The notes under the pieces: generated by a model
Database searches by the model: none
Seen by the model: the letters and a program-made list of their open reading frames with translations, nothing else
What the model was told of the DNA's origin: nothing
In this document: positions 46,156-54,919 of the stretch, one piece after another
Layout of the letters: each line of letters starts with the position of its first letter
How positions within the stretch are numbered: the first letter of the stretch is position 1
Assembly (NCBI RefSeq): GCF_900239945.1
Contig: NZ_LT993738.1
Location: 434,001 to 498,000, forward strand
DNA length: 64,000 bases
Direction of reading: 5' to 3'
From: Chlamydia serpentis
GTDB taxonomy: Bacteria; Chlamydiota; Chlamydiia; Chlamydiales; Chlamydiaceae
Position numbers and translations under genes: made by a program

Positions 46156-48945
46156 ATGAAATCGCAATTTTCTTGGTTGGTTATTTCTTCAACAATTGCA
46201 TGCTTAAGTGCGTGCAGTACAGTTCTAGCAGTAGCAGCGGATACGAATATAGGACCCAGCGATAGTTTTGATGGAAGCACTAATTCAGGAACCTACACTC
46301 CAAAAAATACAACTACAGGGGTTAACTACACTCTTACAGGAGACGTGGCACTTCAGAATCTTGGAGGTACTACACCGTTAACGAATGGTTGTTTTTCTGA
46401 TACCTCTGAAGGATTAACGTTTATTGGTGGCGGCTATTCTCTTTATTTTAAGAACATAGTATCCTCTGCTGATGGGGCTGCTCTGTCGGTTTCAGTTAGC
46501 GATAAAAACCTTTCTCTATCAGGATTCTCGAGTCTTACTTTTTTAGCAACCCCATCATCTGTAATTACAACACCTACAGGGAAAGGAGCTATTAAGTGCG
46601 GCGGCAACCTCACTTTTACCAAAAATGCAAAAATTCTCGTTGAGCAAAACTATAGCGAGCAAGATGGTGGTGCCATCAATACGAAAACTTTTTCGCTAAC
46701 AGGGAGTACGGGTTCACTATCTTTTATAGAAAACAAAACTGCAACAGGGAAAAAAGGTGGGGCTATTTATGCCTCTAGCACTGTAGACATAACAGACAAC
46801 AGTGCTCCTATTCTCTTTTCTAAAAATACTGCAGATACTTCTGGTGGAGCTATAAATAGCGGAGGCAATTGTACAATTAAAGGGAATGGCTCCCTTGTTT
46901 TTTCTGGCAATAGTGTTACAGCAACTGCAGGCAATGGTGGAGCTATATCTGGAGATGCCGACGTTACTATATCTGGAAATCAGAGTATTACGTTTTCTGA
47001 AAACCAAGCAGTAGCTAATGGCGGAGCCATTTATGCTAAGAAACTTGTGCTATCCTCTGGGGGGGGGGGGGGTATCTCCTTCTCTAACAATATAGTCAAA
47101 AATACTACAGCAGGTAAAGGTGGAGCTATTGCTATACTTTCTGCTGGAGAATGCAATCTCTCGGCCGATCAAGGAGACATTACTTTTAATGGGAACACCA
47201 TTGCTGCAACTACAGGAAATACTACAACAAGAAATGCTATTGATATAGGAGCTACCGCGAAGTTTGTTAATTTTCGAGCGATGTCTGGACATAGTATCTT
47301 TTTCTATGATCCTATTACTGCAAATTCTACTGCAAATTCTACTGATGCTTTGAACTTAAACAAAGCAGATTCTGGTTCCTCAACGATTTATGATGGATCT
47401 ATTGTTTTTTCTGGCGAGAAGTTATCTGTAGATGAGGCAAAGGTTTCGAGTAATCTCCTTTCAACTTTTAAGCAGCCCGTCACGTTAACTGCAGGAACTT
47501 TGGCACTTAAAAGTGGTGTTACTATTGATACTAATACGTTCACACAGACGGCAGGTTCTTATGTTATTATGGATGCCGGAACAACATTACAAGCAAGTAC
47601 AGGTGATATCGCTCTAACTAACTTGGCTGTCACAGTAGATTCTTTAGGTAACGGTAAAAAGGCTACTATCTCTGCGTCTGCTGCGAGTAAAAATGTGACT
47701 CTTAGCGGTCCGATCACTCTGGTAGACAATCATGGCAACGCCTATGAAAACCATAAATTAGGAAAAACTCAAGATTTTTCGTTTGTTACTCTTTCTGCTG
47801 CAGGAACAGTAACTACTACGGATATCCCTGAAGTTCCTACTGTAGCAACACCTACTCACTATGGTTATCAAGGTACATGGAAAATGGTTTGGGTTAATGA
47901 TGGTACATCATCACCAAAGACAAATACAGCGACATTAGCTTGGACAAATACAGGGTACCTTCCTAACCCTGAACGTCAAGGGCCTTTAGTCCCTAATAGC
48001 TTGTGGGGATCTTTCTCAGACATCCAAGCAATTCAAGGGGTTGTAGAAAGAAGTGCTCTTACCCTCTCTTCCGAACGAGGATTCTGGGCTGCAGGAGTCG
48101 CTAATTTCTTAGACAAGGACAAGAAAGGGGAAAAACGTAAATACCGTCATAAATCCGCTGGTTATGCTATCGGAGGTTCTACTCAAACCCCTTCTGATAA
48201 TTTAGTTAGCTTTGCCTTCTGCCAACTCTTTGGCAGTGACAAAGATTACCTAGTCGCTAAAAATCATACCGATACTTATGCAGGAACTTTATATATCCAA
48301 CACATTACAGAATGTAACGGGTTCTTATGCCACCTCTTAGATAGATTACCAGGATCTTGGACCAATAAACCCCTCACTCTCGAAGGACAAATTGCCTATA
48401 GCCATATCAGCAACGATCTAAAAACAAAATATACTGCGTATCCTGAGGTAAAAGGCTCTTGGGGGAATAATGCCTTCAATATGATCTTGGGAGGATCTAT
48501 CCATTCCTATCCTAGATATATACAGTACTTTGATACTTACTCTCCTTATATTAAGTTAAATTTGACCTATATACGTCAAGATAGCTTCTCAGAAAAAGGT
48601 ATAGAAGGAAGATCTTTTGATGATGGAAACCTTTTCAACTTATCTCTTCCTATAGGAGTAAAGTTTGAGAAGTTCTCTCAAAGCGATGATCTTTCTTATG
48701 ATCTCACTCTGTCTTATATCCCCGATCTTATCCGTAATGATCCCAAATGCAAAACAGCACTTGTAATCACCGGAGCCTCTTGGGAAACTTACGCTAATAA
48801 CTTAGCACGGCAAGCCTTACAAGTGCGTGCAGGCAGTCACTATACTTTCTCTCCTATGTTTGAAGTGCTGGGGCAGTTTCTCTTTGAAGTTCGCGGATCT
48901 TCTAGGATTTACAATGTAGATCTTGGAGGTAAGATACAGTTCTAA
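46156..48945 (+). CDS. pmp10: Polymorphic membrane protein Pmp10 (PmpG family), phase-variable, ON
   Basis: Encodes 929 residues from ATG at 46156 (a TTG at 46120 is in frame but gives no signal peptide at the front). Signal peptide SWLVISSTIACLSACSTVLA; passenger with six GGAI motifs; YGYQGTW near 568; barrel ending in KIQF. At 47059-47072 the coding strand has 14 consecutive G, which with the next T read as five glycines in frame. Loss or gain of one G would frame-shift at about residue 305. C. pneumoniae pmp10 is known to switch by G-tract slippage. Downstream of the gene lies half of a 79-base inverted repeat. Confidence 0.95.
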   Translation: MKSQFSWLVISSTIACLSACSTVLAVAADTNIGPSDSFDGSTNSGTYTPKNTTTGVNYTLTGDVALQNLGGTTPLTNGCFSDTSEGLTFIGGGYSLYFKNIVSSADGAALSVSVSDKNLSLSGFSSLTFLATPSSVITTPTGKGAIKCGGNLTFTKNAKILVEQNYSEQDGGAINTKTFSLTGSTGSLSFIENKTATGKKGGAIYASSTVDITDNSAPILFSKNTADTSGGAINSGGNCTIKGNGSLVFSGNSVTATAGNGGAISGDADVTISGNQSITFSENQAVANGGAIYAKKLVLSSGGGGGISFSNNIVKNTTAGKGGAIAILSAGECNLSADQGDITFNGNTIAATTGNTTTRNAIDIGATAKFVNFRAMSGHSIFFYDPITANSTANSTDALNLNKADSGSSTIYDGSIVFSGEKLSVDEAKVSSNLLSTFKQPVTLTAGTLALKSGVTIDTNTFTQTAGSYVIMDAGTTLQASTGDIALTNLAVTVDSLGNGKKATISASAASKNVTLSGPITLVDNHGNAYENHKLGKTQDFSFVTLSAAGTVTTTDIPEVPTVATPTHYGYQGTWKMVWVNDGTSSPKTNTATLAWTNTGYLPNPERQGPLVPNSLWGSFSDIQAIQGVVERSALTLSSERGFWAAGVANFLDKDKKGEKRKYRHKSAGYAIGGSTQTPSDNLVSFAFCQLFGSDKDYLVAKNHTDTYAGTLYIQHITECNGFLCHLLDRLPGSWTNKPLTLEGQIAYSHISNDLKTKYTAYPEVKGSWGNNAFNMILGGSIHSYPRYIQYFDTYSPYIKLNLTYIRQDSFSEKGIEGRSFDDGNLFNLSLPIGVKFEKFSQSDDLSYDLTLSYIPDLIRNDPKCKTALVITGASWETYANNLARQALQVRAGSHYTFSPMFEVLGQFLFEVRGSSRIYNVDLGGKIQF
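47059..47072 (+). repeat. Poly-G phase-variation tract (14 G) in pmp10
   Basis: Fourteen uninterrupted G inside the codons for SSGGGGGIS. The paralogs read SSGGPT at this place without a tract. With 14 G the frame is open through the barrel (ON). Confidence 0.95.
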
Positions 48946-48949
48946 AATC

Positions 48950-49028
48950 TTTTCTGATATCTCAAAGTTTTCGAGGTATCAAAAGAACATTTAGGATATT
49001 CTAGAACACGACTCACCTTGTTTTTAGA
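48950..49028 (+). repeat. 79-bp perfect inverted repeat, left copy
   Basis: Starts 5 bases after the pmp10 stop codon. Its exact reverse complement is at 49388-49466; I checked all 79 bases. The spacer is 359 bases. Confidence 0.93.
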
Positions 49029-49387
49029 TAAGGAAGGAGTCTGGGATTAAAGAGGTAAGAAGGGCAAGGTATGTGATGTAATCAAATACCTTGCCCTTCT
49101 TGCTGAAAAAACAGTATTAGAAACCTGAATGTGGTTTATCCAGTACAAAAGCAATTTTCTTGTATTGTTCTTCCTAATAGAAAACTGGTTTTCCTAATGC
49201 AAGAGGATCCCTATTAAGGATAAATAGGAATTTTTCTAATAATTTTATAAATTAAACGTATCAGTATTTCTATTTCATTCTATTTTAAATAAGTCAGCGA
49301 CTTGACAACCTACTTAAATCCGACAAAAATTCATCAATAAAGTCTTTGGTCAGGAAGAAGAGCAAGGCAGATGCTATAAATTCAGGC
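49029..49387. other. Spacer between the 79-bp inverted repeats
   Basis: No gene supported. Holds the 16-base hairpin and, near 49150-49165, a TTTTCTTGTATTG string also found in the pmp10 promoter region. The rest is AT-rich. Confidence 0.6.
49057..49101. terminator. Strong hairpin between the inverted repeat copies
   Basis: Perfect 16-base inverted repeat (AAGAAGGGCAAGGTAT, 49057-49072; complement 49086-49101) with a 13-base loop. The strongest hairpin in the window. It lacks a clean U run on the pmp10 strand (GCTGAAAAAA follows), so it may terminate pmp10 transcription or have another role. Confidence 0.6.
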
Positions 49388-49466
49388 TCTAAAAACAAGG
49401 TGAGTCGTGTTCTAGAATATCCTAAATGTTCTTTTGATACCTCGAAAACTTTGAGATATCAGAAAA
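49388..49466 (-). repeat. 79-bp perfect inverted repeat, right copy
   Basis: Exact reverse complement of 48950-49028. Its inner end overlaps the 3' end of the inverted pmp10-like fragment, which reads directly into it. Confidence 0.93.
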
Positions 49467-49703
49467 ACAACTATTCATTAACGCTGTAGTACCTCCAAGA
49501 TTCTGAAGTGCCACGTCTCCTGTAAGAGTGTAGTTAACTCCTGTGGCTGTATTTTTTGGAGTGTAGGCTCCTGAATTAGTGCTTCCATCAAAACTATCGC
49601 TAGGTCCTATATTCGTATCCACTACTACTGCTAGAGCTGTACTACACGCACTTAAGCATGCAATTGTTGAAGAAATAACTAGCCAGGAAAATTGTGTCTT
49701 CAT
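49422..49703 (-). pseudogene. Inverted, truncated pmp10-like fragment
   Basis: A 93-codon leftward frame. Its first about 82 residues match the Pmp10 N-terminus with scattered substitutions (KTQFSWLVISSTIACLSACS against KSQFSW...), including signal peptide and the GPSDSFDGSTNSG region. Then the sequence jumps at TTTTCTGATAxCTC, a microhomology between pmp10 codons near 46393 and the region after the pmp10 stop, into the downstream 79-bp repeat. So all of the passenger core and barrel is missing. It is a remnant of an inverted pmp10 duplicate with an internal deletion of about 2.5 kb. A short exported peptide could still be made, but no barrel exists. Confidence 0.88.
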
Positions 49704-49804
49704 AAACCGACTCTACTATTAAATGTTCCTAGTTGAAGGGTATAAAAAACAACACTCAGAGAATCAAGATGAAAATTCATTTCTTATGATTCTTCATCTT
49801 TAAC

Positions 49805-49831
49805 TTGATTTGCTTACTTTTTTTTTATATT
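49805..49831 (+). promoter_or_regulatory. Candidate promoter for pmp11
   Basis: TTGATT (49805-49810), 15-base T-rich spacer, TATATT (49826-49831); the -10 start is 42 bases before the ATG at 49868, as in pmp7 and pmp9. Confidence 0.5.
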
Positions 49832-49867
49832 CATGCAAATAATTCTCTAAAAAACAAAAGCACTACG

Positions 49868-52654
49868 ATGAAGTCTTCTATTCCTTGGGTTTTAATTTCC
49901 TCAATGATAGCTTTCTCTTGTTATTCTCACCTACTTGCTACTGAAGCAACCTTATCGACAGCAGACAGTTTCGATGGAAACACTGCTTCTGGAACTTTTA
50001 CTCCACTATCTTCAGCTTCGACATATTCCCTATCCGGGAACGTGTTCTTTACCAATCCAGGGAAAGGAGCTGCTTTATCGGATAGTTGTTTTAAACAGGA
50101 TACTGAAAATCTTACTTTTTTAGGGAATGGTCATAGTTTAAATTTTAGCTTTTTAGATTCAGGTGCACATCCAAGCGCTGCTTCATCAACAGGAGCAAAT
50201 AAAAATCTTATTTTTTCAGACTTTTCTCTGCTACGTTTTGATTCTAGTCCTAATGTGAAGATTCCTACAGGTCTAGGAACTCTCTCATCAGCAGGAGGCG
50301 TAAATTTTGAACGTATTGGTAGGCTTATTTTTTCCGGAAACTTCTCGACTGGAGATGGTGGAGCAATCAAAGGCACTTCTTGCTCTTTAAGTGAGGTGTC
50401 TAGTGAAGCTATTTTTACTGATAACTCGTCATCAACAAAGGGAGGAGCGATCGCGACTACAGCGGGCACGAATATAACAAATAACAAAGGTTTTGTTAGA
50501 TTCTTATTTAACACAGCGACTACTTCAGGAGGCGCTATCAATGATGAAAGTAGCTCTACTCTAGCCCATAATAAGTCACTTTATTTTGAAAGAAACTCAG
50601 CAAAAACTACTGGAGGGGCGATCTCTAGCTCAAAGACCGGCGGCTCAGCAGAACTGACACTATCTAACAACGAGAACCTAATTTTTCTTGAAAATTCATC
50701 CGGAACAAGTGGTGGTGCTATCTCTGCACAAAAACTGACGCTATCTTCAGGAGGCTTTACAGAATTCAGGGGAAATAACGTCTCTTCGGCAACTCCTAAA
50801 GGAGGAGCAATTAACATTGAGTCCTCAGGGGAACTCAATCTTTCTGCAGAGGGAGGGAACATTATCTTCATAAGAAATACGATTACTTCATCAGGAAATA
50901 CTAATCCTCCCAAACGCAATGCCATCAATATAGGGAATAACGGAAAATTTACTGAACTGCGTGCTACAAAAGGTCACGCTATATTCTTTTATGATCCCAT
51001 CACTTCAGAGGGAACATCATCTGATGTATTGCAGATCAATAATGGTCCAGTAGGAACTCCCAATCCCTACGAAGGAACAATTTTATTTTCTGGAGATACC
51101 TTAACGAGTGCTGAATTTAAAGTTGCTGAGAACCTGAAATCTTCATTCACACAACCCGTGAATTTATCAGGAGGAAAATTACTGCTACAAAAAGGAGTTA
51201 CCTTAGAAAGTACCAGCTTCAATCAAAATGCAAGCTCTCTTTTAGGGATGGACTTAGGAACTACATTGCAAACTACATCGGGAGGCATCACAATCACTAA
51301 CTTAGGAATTAATGTAGATTCCTTAGATCTGAAACAACCCATTCAGCTTACAGCAAAAGGTAGTGGCAGTAAGGTAATTGTATCTGGAAACCTCAATCTT
51401 ATTGATTTTCAAGGGAATATTTATGAAAATCATATGTTCAGCCATGATCAACTTTTCTCTCTGTTAAAGATTACAGTCGATGCTGATGTTTCCACTAATG
51501 TAGATATCAACAATCTCACGCCTAGTCCTACTGAAACTCCTAGTTCGGAATATGGGTACCAAGGCAAATGGACTGTTACCTGGGCTACAGATACAACTAA
51601 AAACACTACAGAGGCAACTGCAACTTGGACTAAAACTGGATTTGTTCCCAGTCCCGAAAGAAAATCAGCTTTATTGTGCAATACTCTATGGGGAGTATTT
51701 ACTGACATTCGCTCTCTTCAGCAGTTGGTAGAAGTCGGTGCCGACGGTATAGAACACAAACAGGGTTTCTGGATTTCATCAATGACTAACTTTCTACATA
51801 AAATTGGAACAGAAGAATGTAAAGGATTCCGTCATACATCTGGGGGCTACATAATAGGAACAAGTACACACACACCTAAAGACGACCTATTTACCTTCGC
51901 CTTCTGTCATCTATTTGCTAGGGATAAAGATTGCTTTATTGCCCACAATAATAGCAGAACTTATGGTGGAACTCTATTTTTTAGACATTCCCATACTCTA
52001 CAGCCTCAAAACTACTTAACATTTGGAAGAGCTAAGCTTCCTGAGTCTGCTATAAAAAAGTTCCCTAAAGAGATTCCCCTTGCCTTAGACCTTCAATTTT
52101 CCTTTAGCCACTCTGACAACCACATGGAGACTCACTATACCTCGTTACAAGAAACTGAAGGATCCTGGAGCAATGAATGTATAGCCGGTAGTATTGGCTT
52201 GAATCTCCCTATAAGTTTCTCAGATTCACACCCTCTTTTTCAGAGCTTTGTCCCTCAAATGAAAGTTGAGATGGTTTATATATCACAGAATAGCTTCTTT
52301 GAAAATTCAGTTGAAGGTCGTGGCTTTAGCAGTGGAAGACTTCTTAACCTTTCTATCCCTATCGGGGCAAAATTTGTGCATGGAAATGTCGGAGAATCAT
52401 ACACTTATGATTTAGCTGGATTCTTTGTTGCTGACGTCTATCGTAATAATCCTCACTCCCTAGCAACGCTTGTAATGAGTAAAGATTCTTGGAAAATCCA
52501 AGGAGAAAATCTTTCAAGACAGGCATTTTTACTTAGAGGTAGTAACAATTATGTGTATAACTCTAAATGTGAGCTCTTCGGACATTATGCTATGGAACTC
52601 CGTGGATCTTCCAGGAATTACAATGTTGATATAGGAACTAAACTCCGTTTCTAG
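49868..52654 (+). CDS. pmp11: Polymorphic membrane protein Pmp11 (PmpG family)
   Basis: Encodes 928 residues from ATG at 49868; the upstream in-frame codons to 49805 cover the promoter-like element and are not used. Signal peptide MKSSIPWVLISSMIAFSC; six GGAI motifs and FxxN repeats; YGYQGKW near 561; PSPERKSAL in place of the NPERR motif; barrel ending in KLRF. A clear hairpin follows the stop. The upstream neighbour is the inverted pmp10-like fragment, read the other way. Confidence 0.93.
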   Translation: MKSSIPWVLISSMIAFSCYSHLLATEATLSTADSFDGNTASGTFTPLSSASTYSLSGNVFFTNPGKGAALSDSCFKQDTENLTFLGNGHSLNFSFLDSGAHPSAASSTGANKNLIFSDFSLLRFDSSPNVKIPTGLGTLSSAGGVNFERIGRLIFSGNFSTGDGGAIKGTSCSLSEVSSEAIFTDNSSSTKGGAIATTAGTNITNNKGFVRFLFNTATTSGGAINDESSSTLAHNKSLYFERNSAKTTGGAISSSKTGGSAELTLSNNENLIFLENSSGTSGGAISAQKLTLSSGGFTEFRGNNVSSATPKGGAINIESSGELNLSAEGGNIIFIRNTITSSGNTNPPKRNAINIGNNGKFTELRATKGHAIFFYDPITSEGTSSDVLQINNGPVGTPNPYEGTILFSGDTLTSAEFKVAENLKSSFTQPVNLSGGKLLLQKGVTLESTSFNQNASSLLGMDLGTTLQTTSGGITITNLGINVDSLDLKQPIQLTAKGSGSKVIVSGNLNLIDFQGNIYENHMFSHDQLFSLLKITVDADVSTNVDINNLTPSPTETPSSEYGYQGKWTVTWATDTTKNTTEATATWTKTGFVPSPERKSALLCNTLWGVFTDIRSLQQLVEVGADGIEHKQGFWISSMTNFLHKIGTEECKGFRHTSGGYIIGTSTHTPKDDLFTFAFCHLFARDKDCFIAHNNSRTYGGTLFFRHSHTLQPQNYLTFGRAKLPESAIKKFPKEIPLALDLQFSFSHSDNHMETHYTSLQETEGSWSNECIAGSIGLNLPISFSDSHPLFQSFVPQMKVEMVYISQNSFFENSVEGRGFSSGRLLNLSIPIGAKFVHGNVGESYTYDLAGFFVADVYRNNPHSLATLVMSKDSWKIQGENLSRQAFLLRGSNNYVYNSKCELFGHYAMELRGSSRNYNVDIGTKLRF

Positions 52655-52663
52655 ATTTTCCAT

Positions 52664-52695
52664 ACTCCCTAGATTCAAACCTAGGGAGTCTTTAA
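52664..52695 (+). terminator. Terminator after pmp11
   Basis: ACTCCCTAG (52664-52672) and CTAGGGAGT (52681-52689) form a 9-base stem with an 8-base loop, followed by CTTTAAATT. It begins 9 bases after the stop codon. Confidence 0.75.
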
Positions 52696-52792
52696 ATTCT
52701 GCTCTTCTATTTATAATTTTTTATTATAATAAACTACCTAGATAACCAGGGATTCTTTTTTCTTGCAGTTGCTTTGATTTAATGAGGTCACA

Positions 52793-52951
52793 ATGACACC
52801 ATTGTGCAACCTTCTTAAATGTTCGACCTTACTATTGACCCTTCCTCTATCTGTAAAAGTCGTTTATCTCTATGAAAGTGATACTATTAATAACAAAGAC
52901 TTAGCCCTAGAGTTCCCTGTCATTAAGAAGAAACTTCTTATATCTTTCTAA
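52793..52951 (+). pseudogene. 52-codon signal-peptide-like frame, possible pmp remnant
   Basis: ATG at 52793 with GAGG 6 bases upstream. The product begins with a signal-peptide-like stretch (NLLKCSTLLLTLPLSV) and stops after 52 residues with no GGAI or FxxN motif. It sits on the pmp strand between pmp11 and pmp13, where a truncated pmp12 is known in human strains. I infer a gene remnant or small exported peptide; there is no direct sequence match to a Pmp beyond the signal-like start. Confidence 0.35.
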
Positions 52952-53052
52952 GGCACGTTAGAATTTTCAATGAGAAGTTTAGTAGAGAAGGCTTCAGGAT
53001 CTATTATAGGAAGATATTCCATAAAAATATAAATAGAATATTTTTGATGATT

Positions 53053-54069
53053 TTAAAGGAGAAACCCGTCAGCTCCTAACCTGCTTATCCTCTTTGTATT
53101 TTTATGTTGAGTAAGAAAATCGCTACCATCATCTGTAGTTTTAATAAAACTAAGAATAGCATATAGGTTTCGCTCTTGACGATAGCTATAATCTTTCTGG
53201 TTATACATTTTCTGTAACTTGTTTATGTTAAATAACCCTCGATATAAGCGGACAGACTCATTAAAAGCCAACCGAGCATAATAAAAGGGGTGCCCAGGAG
53301 TAAAAAAGTTTCTAGCGTCATTTTGTCGACGTAAATCTAAATACCTATTTAAGATACAACGAGGTCCTGCTCGAAGAGGTGTGAGATATGGGGCATTATA
53401 CCAACAGTAAGTAAGACAGAAAAGAGCGTGGTCTTCAGGAGGTATAGCTCTAGCTTTTTCTTGATAATGGGAAGCTTGAAGATCGCTGAAGACCGGACGT
53501 ATAATCTCATTAAAGTTGCCTGCACATGCTCTTATTAACTTATAGCAAGAGACTATTTTACGTATAGCTGTCTCTGAATCTTGATTGATACCATCTATTG
53601 CTTTTAGCTGCCAATACATGAATAAAAGCACATATTTCTTTTCCTTATAAATCTGCTTTAGTTCAGGATTTTTGGCTTGCTTTATCACTAATCTAGAGTA
53701 TTGTCGTGCTGAACGCCCTTTAAAATCTTTTACATGTGCACCGTGATTAACTTGCATATCCTTATGTTGTTGTTCTGCAAACCAAACCTCGAGAAGAATA
53801 AACGCTTCGTCACTAATCACCGACATGCATTTTGTACTATAGAATTTATATATTAAAAAAACAGAAGCAAGGGCGACTAGAACAATTCCTGGAATGAGCG
53901 CAGGAACTAAAGGAAGGGTTACTAGAGCTAAAGCTATAAGAACAATGCCAGCAACTAGCGCAAGCAAAGAAATCACAAAAAAATGGATTCTACTAAACTT
54001 AGTTACCAGTGATTCTTTGTTTAGTATCGGCGGTAACGCTGTTGAGGTTGCTGGACTAACGATTTTCAT
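53053..54069 (-). CDS. Inc-like protein of unknown function between pmp11 and pmp13
   Basis: Encodes 338 residues. After a polar start (about 1-28) come two adjacent hydrophobic segments (about 30-52 and 54-77), the bilobed domain of inclusion membrane proteins. The remaining 260 residues are soluble, basic and helical (QARNPELKQIYKEKKYVLLF-type helices; ALFCLTYCWYNAPYL near 215). It may belong to one of the C. pneumoniae-expanded DUF families; I cannot name it with certainty. It is read against all pmp genes around it, which marks it as an insertion in the array. Confidence 0.7.
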   Translation of the reverse strand: MKIVSPATSTALPPILNKESLVTKFSRIHFFVISLLALVAGIVLIALALVTLPLVPALIPGIVLVALASVFLIYKFYSTKCMSVISDEAFILLEVWFAEQQHKDMQVNHGAHVKDFKGRSARQYSRLVIKQAKNPELKQIYKEKKYVLLFMYWQLKAIDGINQDSETAIRKIVSCYKLIRACAGNFNEIIRPVFSDLQASHYQEKARAIPPEDHALFCLTYCWYNAPYLTPLRAGPRCILNRYLDLRRQNDARNFFTPGHPFYYARLAFNESVRLYRGLFNINKLQKMYNQKDYSYRQERNLYAILSFIKTTDDGSDFLTQHKNTKRISRLGADGFLL

Positions 54070-54919
54070 TCATAATTTAATTATTTAAAAATATAAAATT
54101 CCAATTTAAAACACTCTTAAATTCAAGCAATCCCAAAATACTATATGAAAATTAATTTATTTTAAATAAGAAAAATAGATGGTCTTTCCCCATTCGAATT
54201 ACCTAATAACTCGTATTCCCTATTTTCTTTAATCAGATAAATCAATGTCTCACCAGAACAAAAAGTAGTGTACTAAGTACGATTACCCGTAAAACCATCC
54301 TCAATATAACAAAATATAAAAATCTTACTGAAATTAGGATGCATAGAGTTGTACCGAAAGAAAAGAGACCATAATCTCATTAGACACTCTCAAAATTACC
54401 TTTCTAACTTCACTTCTATAATCTTACACAATTTACAGAGAAATGTACCATTCCGCCTTTTTCAATTTTTAGGCAACTCTTTTGATAGCCTGATCCTTTA
54501 AAGAAAGGACCTTAGATACTGCTCACGTCATAACAGCAAATGATAGTTCGAGGGACCCGATCTTTATAGTTAGGAAGCGTTTTCCCCCCTTTTAAGTGGA
54601 CAAATGATCCCAACTAAAAAAGGGTATTGCTTAGCTGAAAAACTCAACATAGTAGTCTAAGGAATTTTAAAAACATTGATACTTTCAAAAGTTTCTCTAA
54701 AAGGAAGCCATATTTTACTAAATTTTCCGTAAAGAAAATAGCTCTTTACAAACCTCTATTTTAAGAAACACGTCGATCAATGAAAAAAGTAAAGTTCATA
54801 TAAAACTGGTTTTGTTCCTAAAACTGTCGTTAACAGATTAAAAGACATTCTCATTGTGCTTGTTTTTTTACAGCTTTTCGCTTATTTGTAAGATAATTTA
54901 GTTTCATCTCCACAGGCAA
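54070..54919. other. 850-base intergenic region before pmp13
   Basis: No gene supported on either strand. AT-rich, with many stops in all frames. Just before pmp13, TTGTTT (54860-54865) and TATTTG (54883-54888) or TAAGAT (54889-54894) could be a promoter. The length could hold a decayed gene, but I see no residual Pmp motif. Confidence 0.5.

Noticed and set aside
49422-49703. Reading the inverted pmp10-like fragment as a functional small pmp
   Set aside because: It ends within non-coding pmp10 downstream sequence and lacks the passenger repeats and barrel.
50131-50541. Long opposite-strand frames inside pmp genes (this one 136 codons; similar at 34320-34703, 37608-37940, 40461-40796)
   Set aside because: They mirror the repeated GGAI/FxxN codons and have no independent signals; shadows of the pmp frames.
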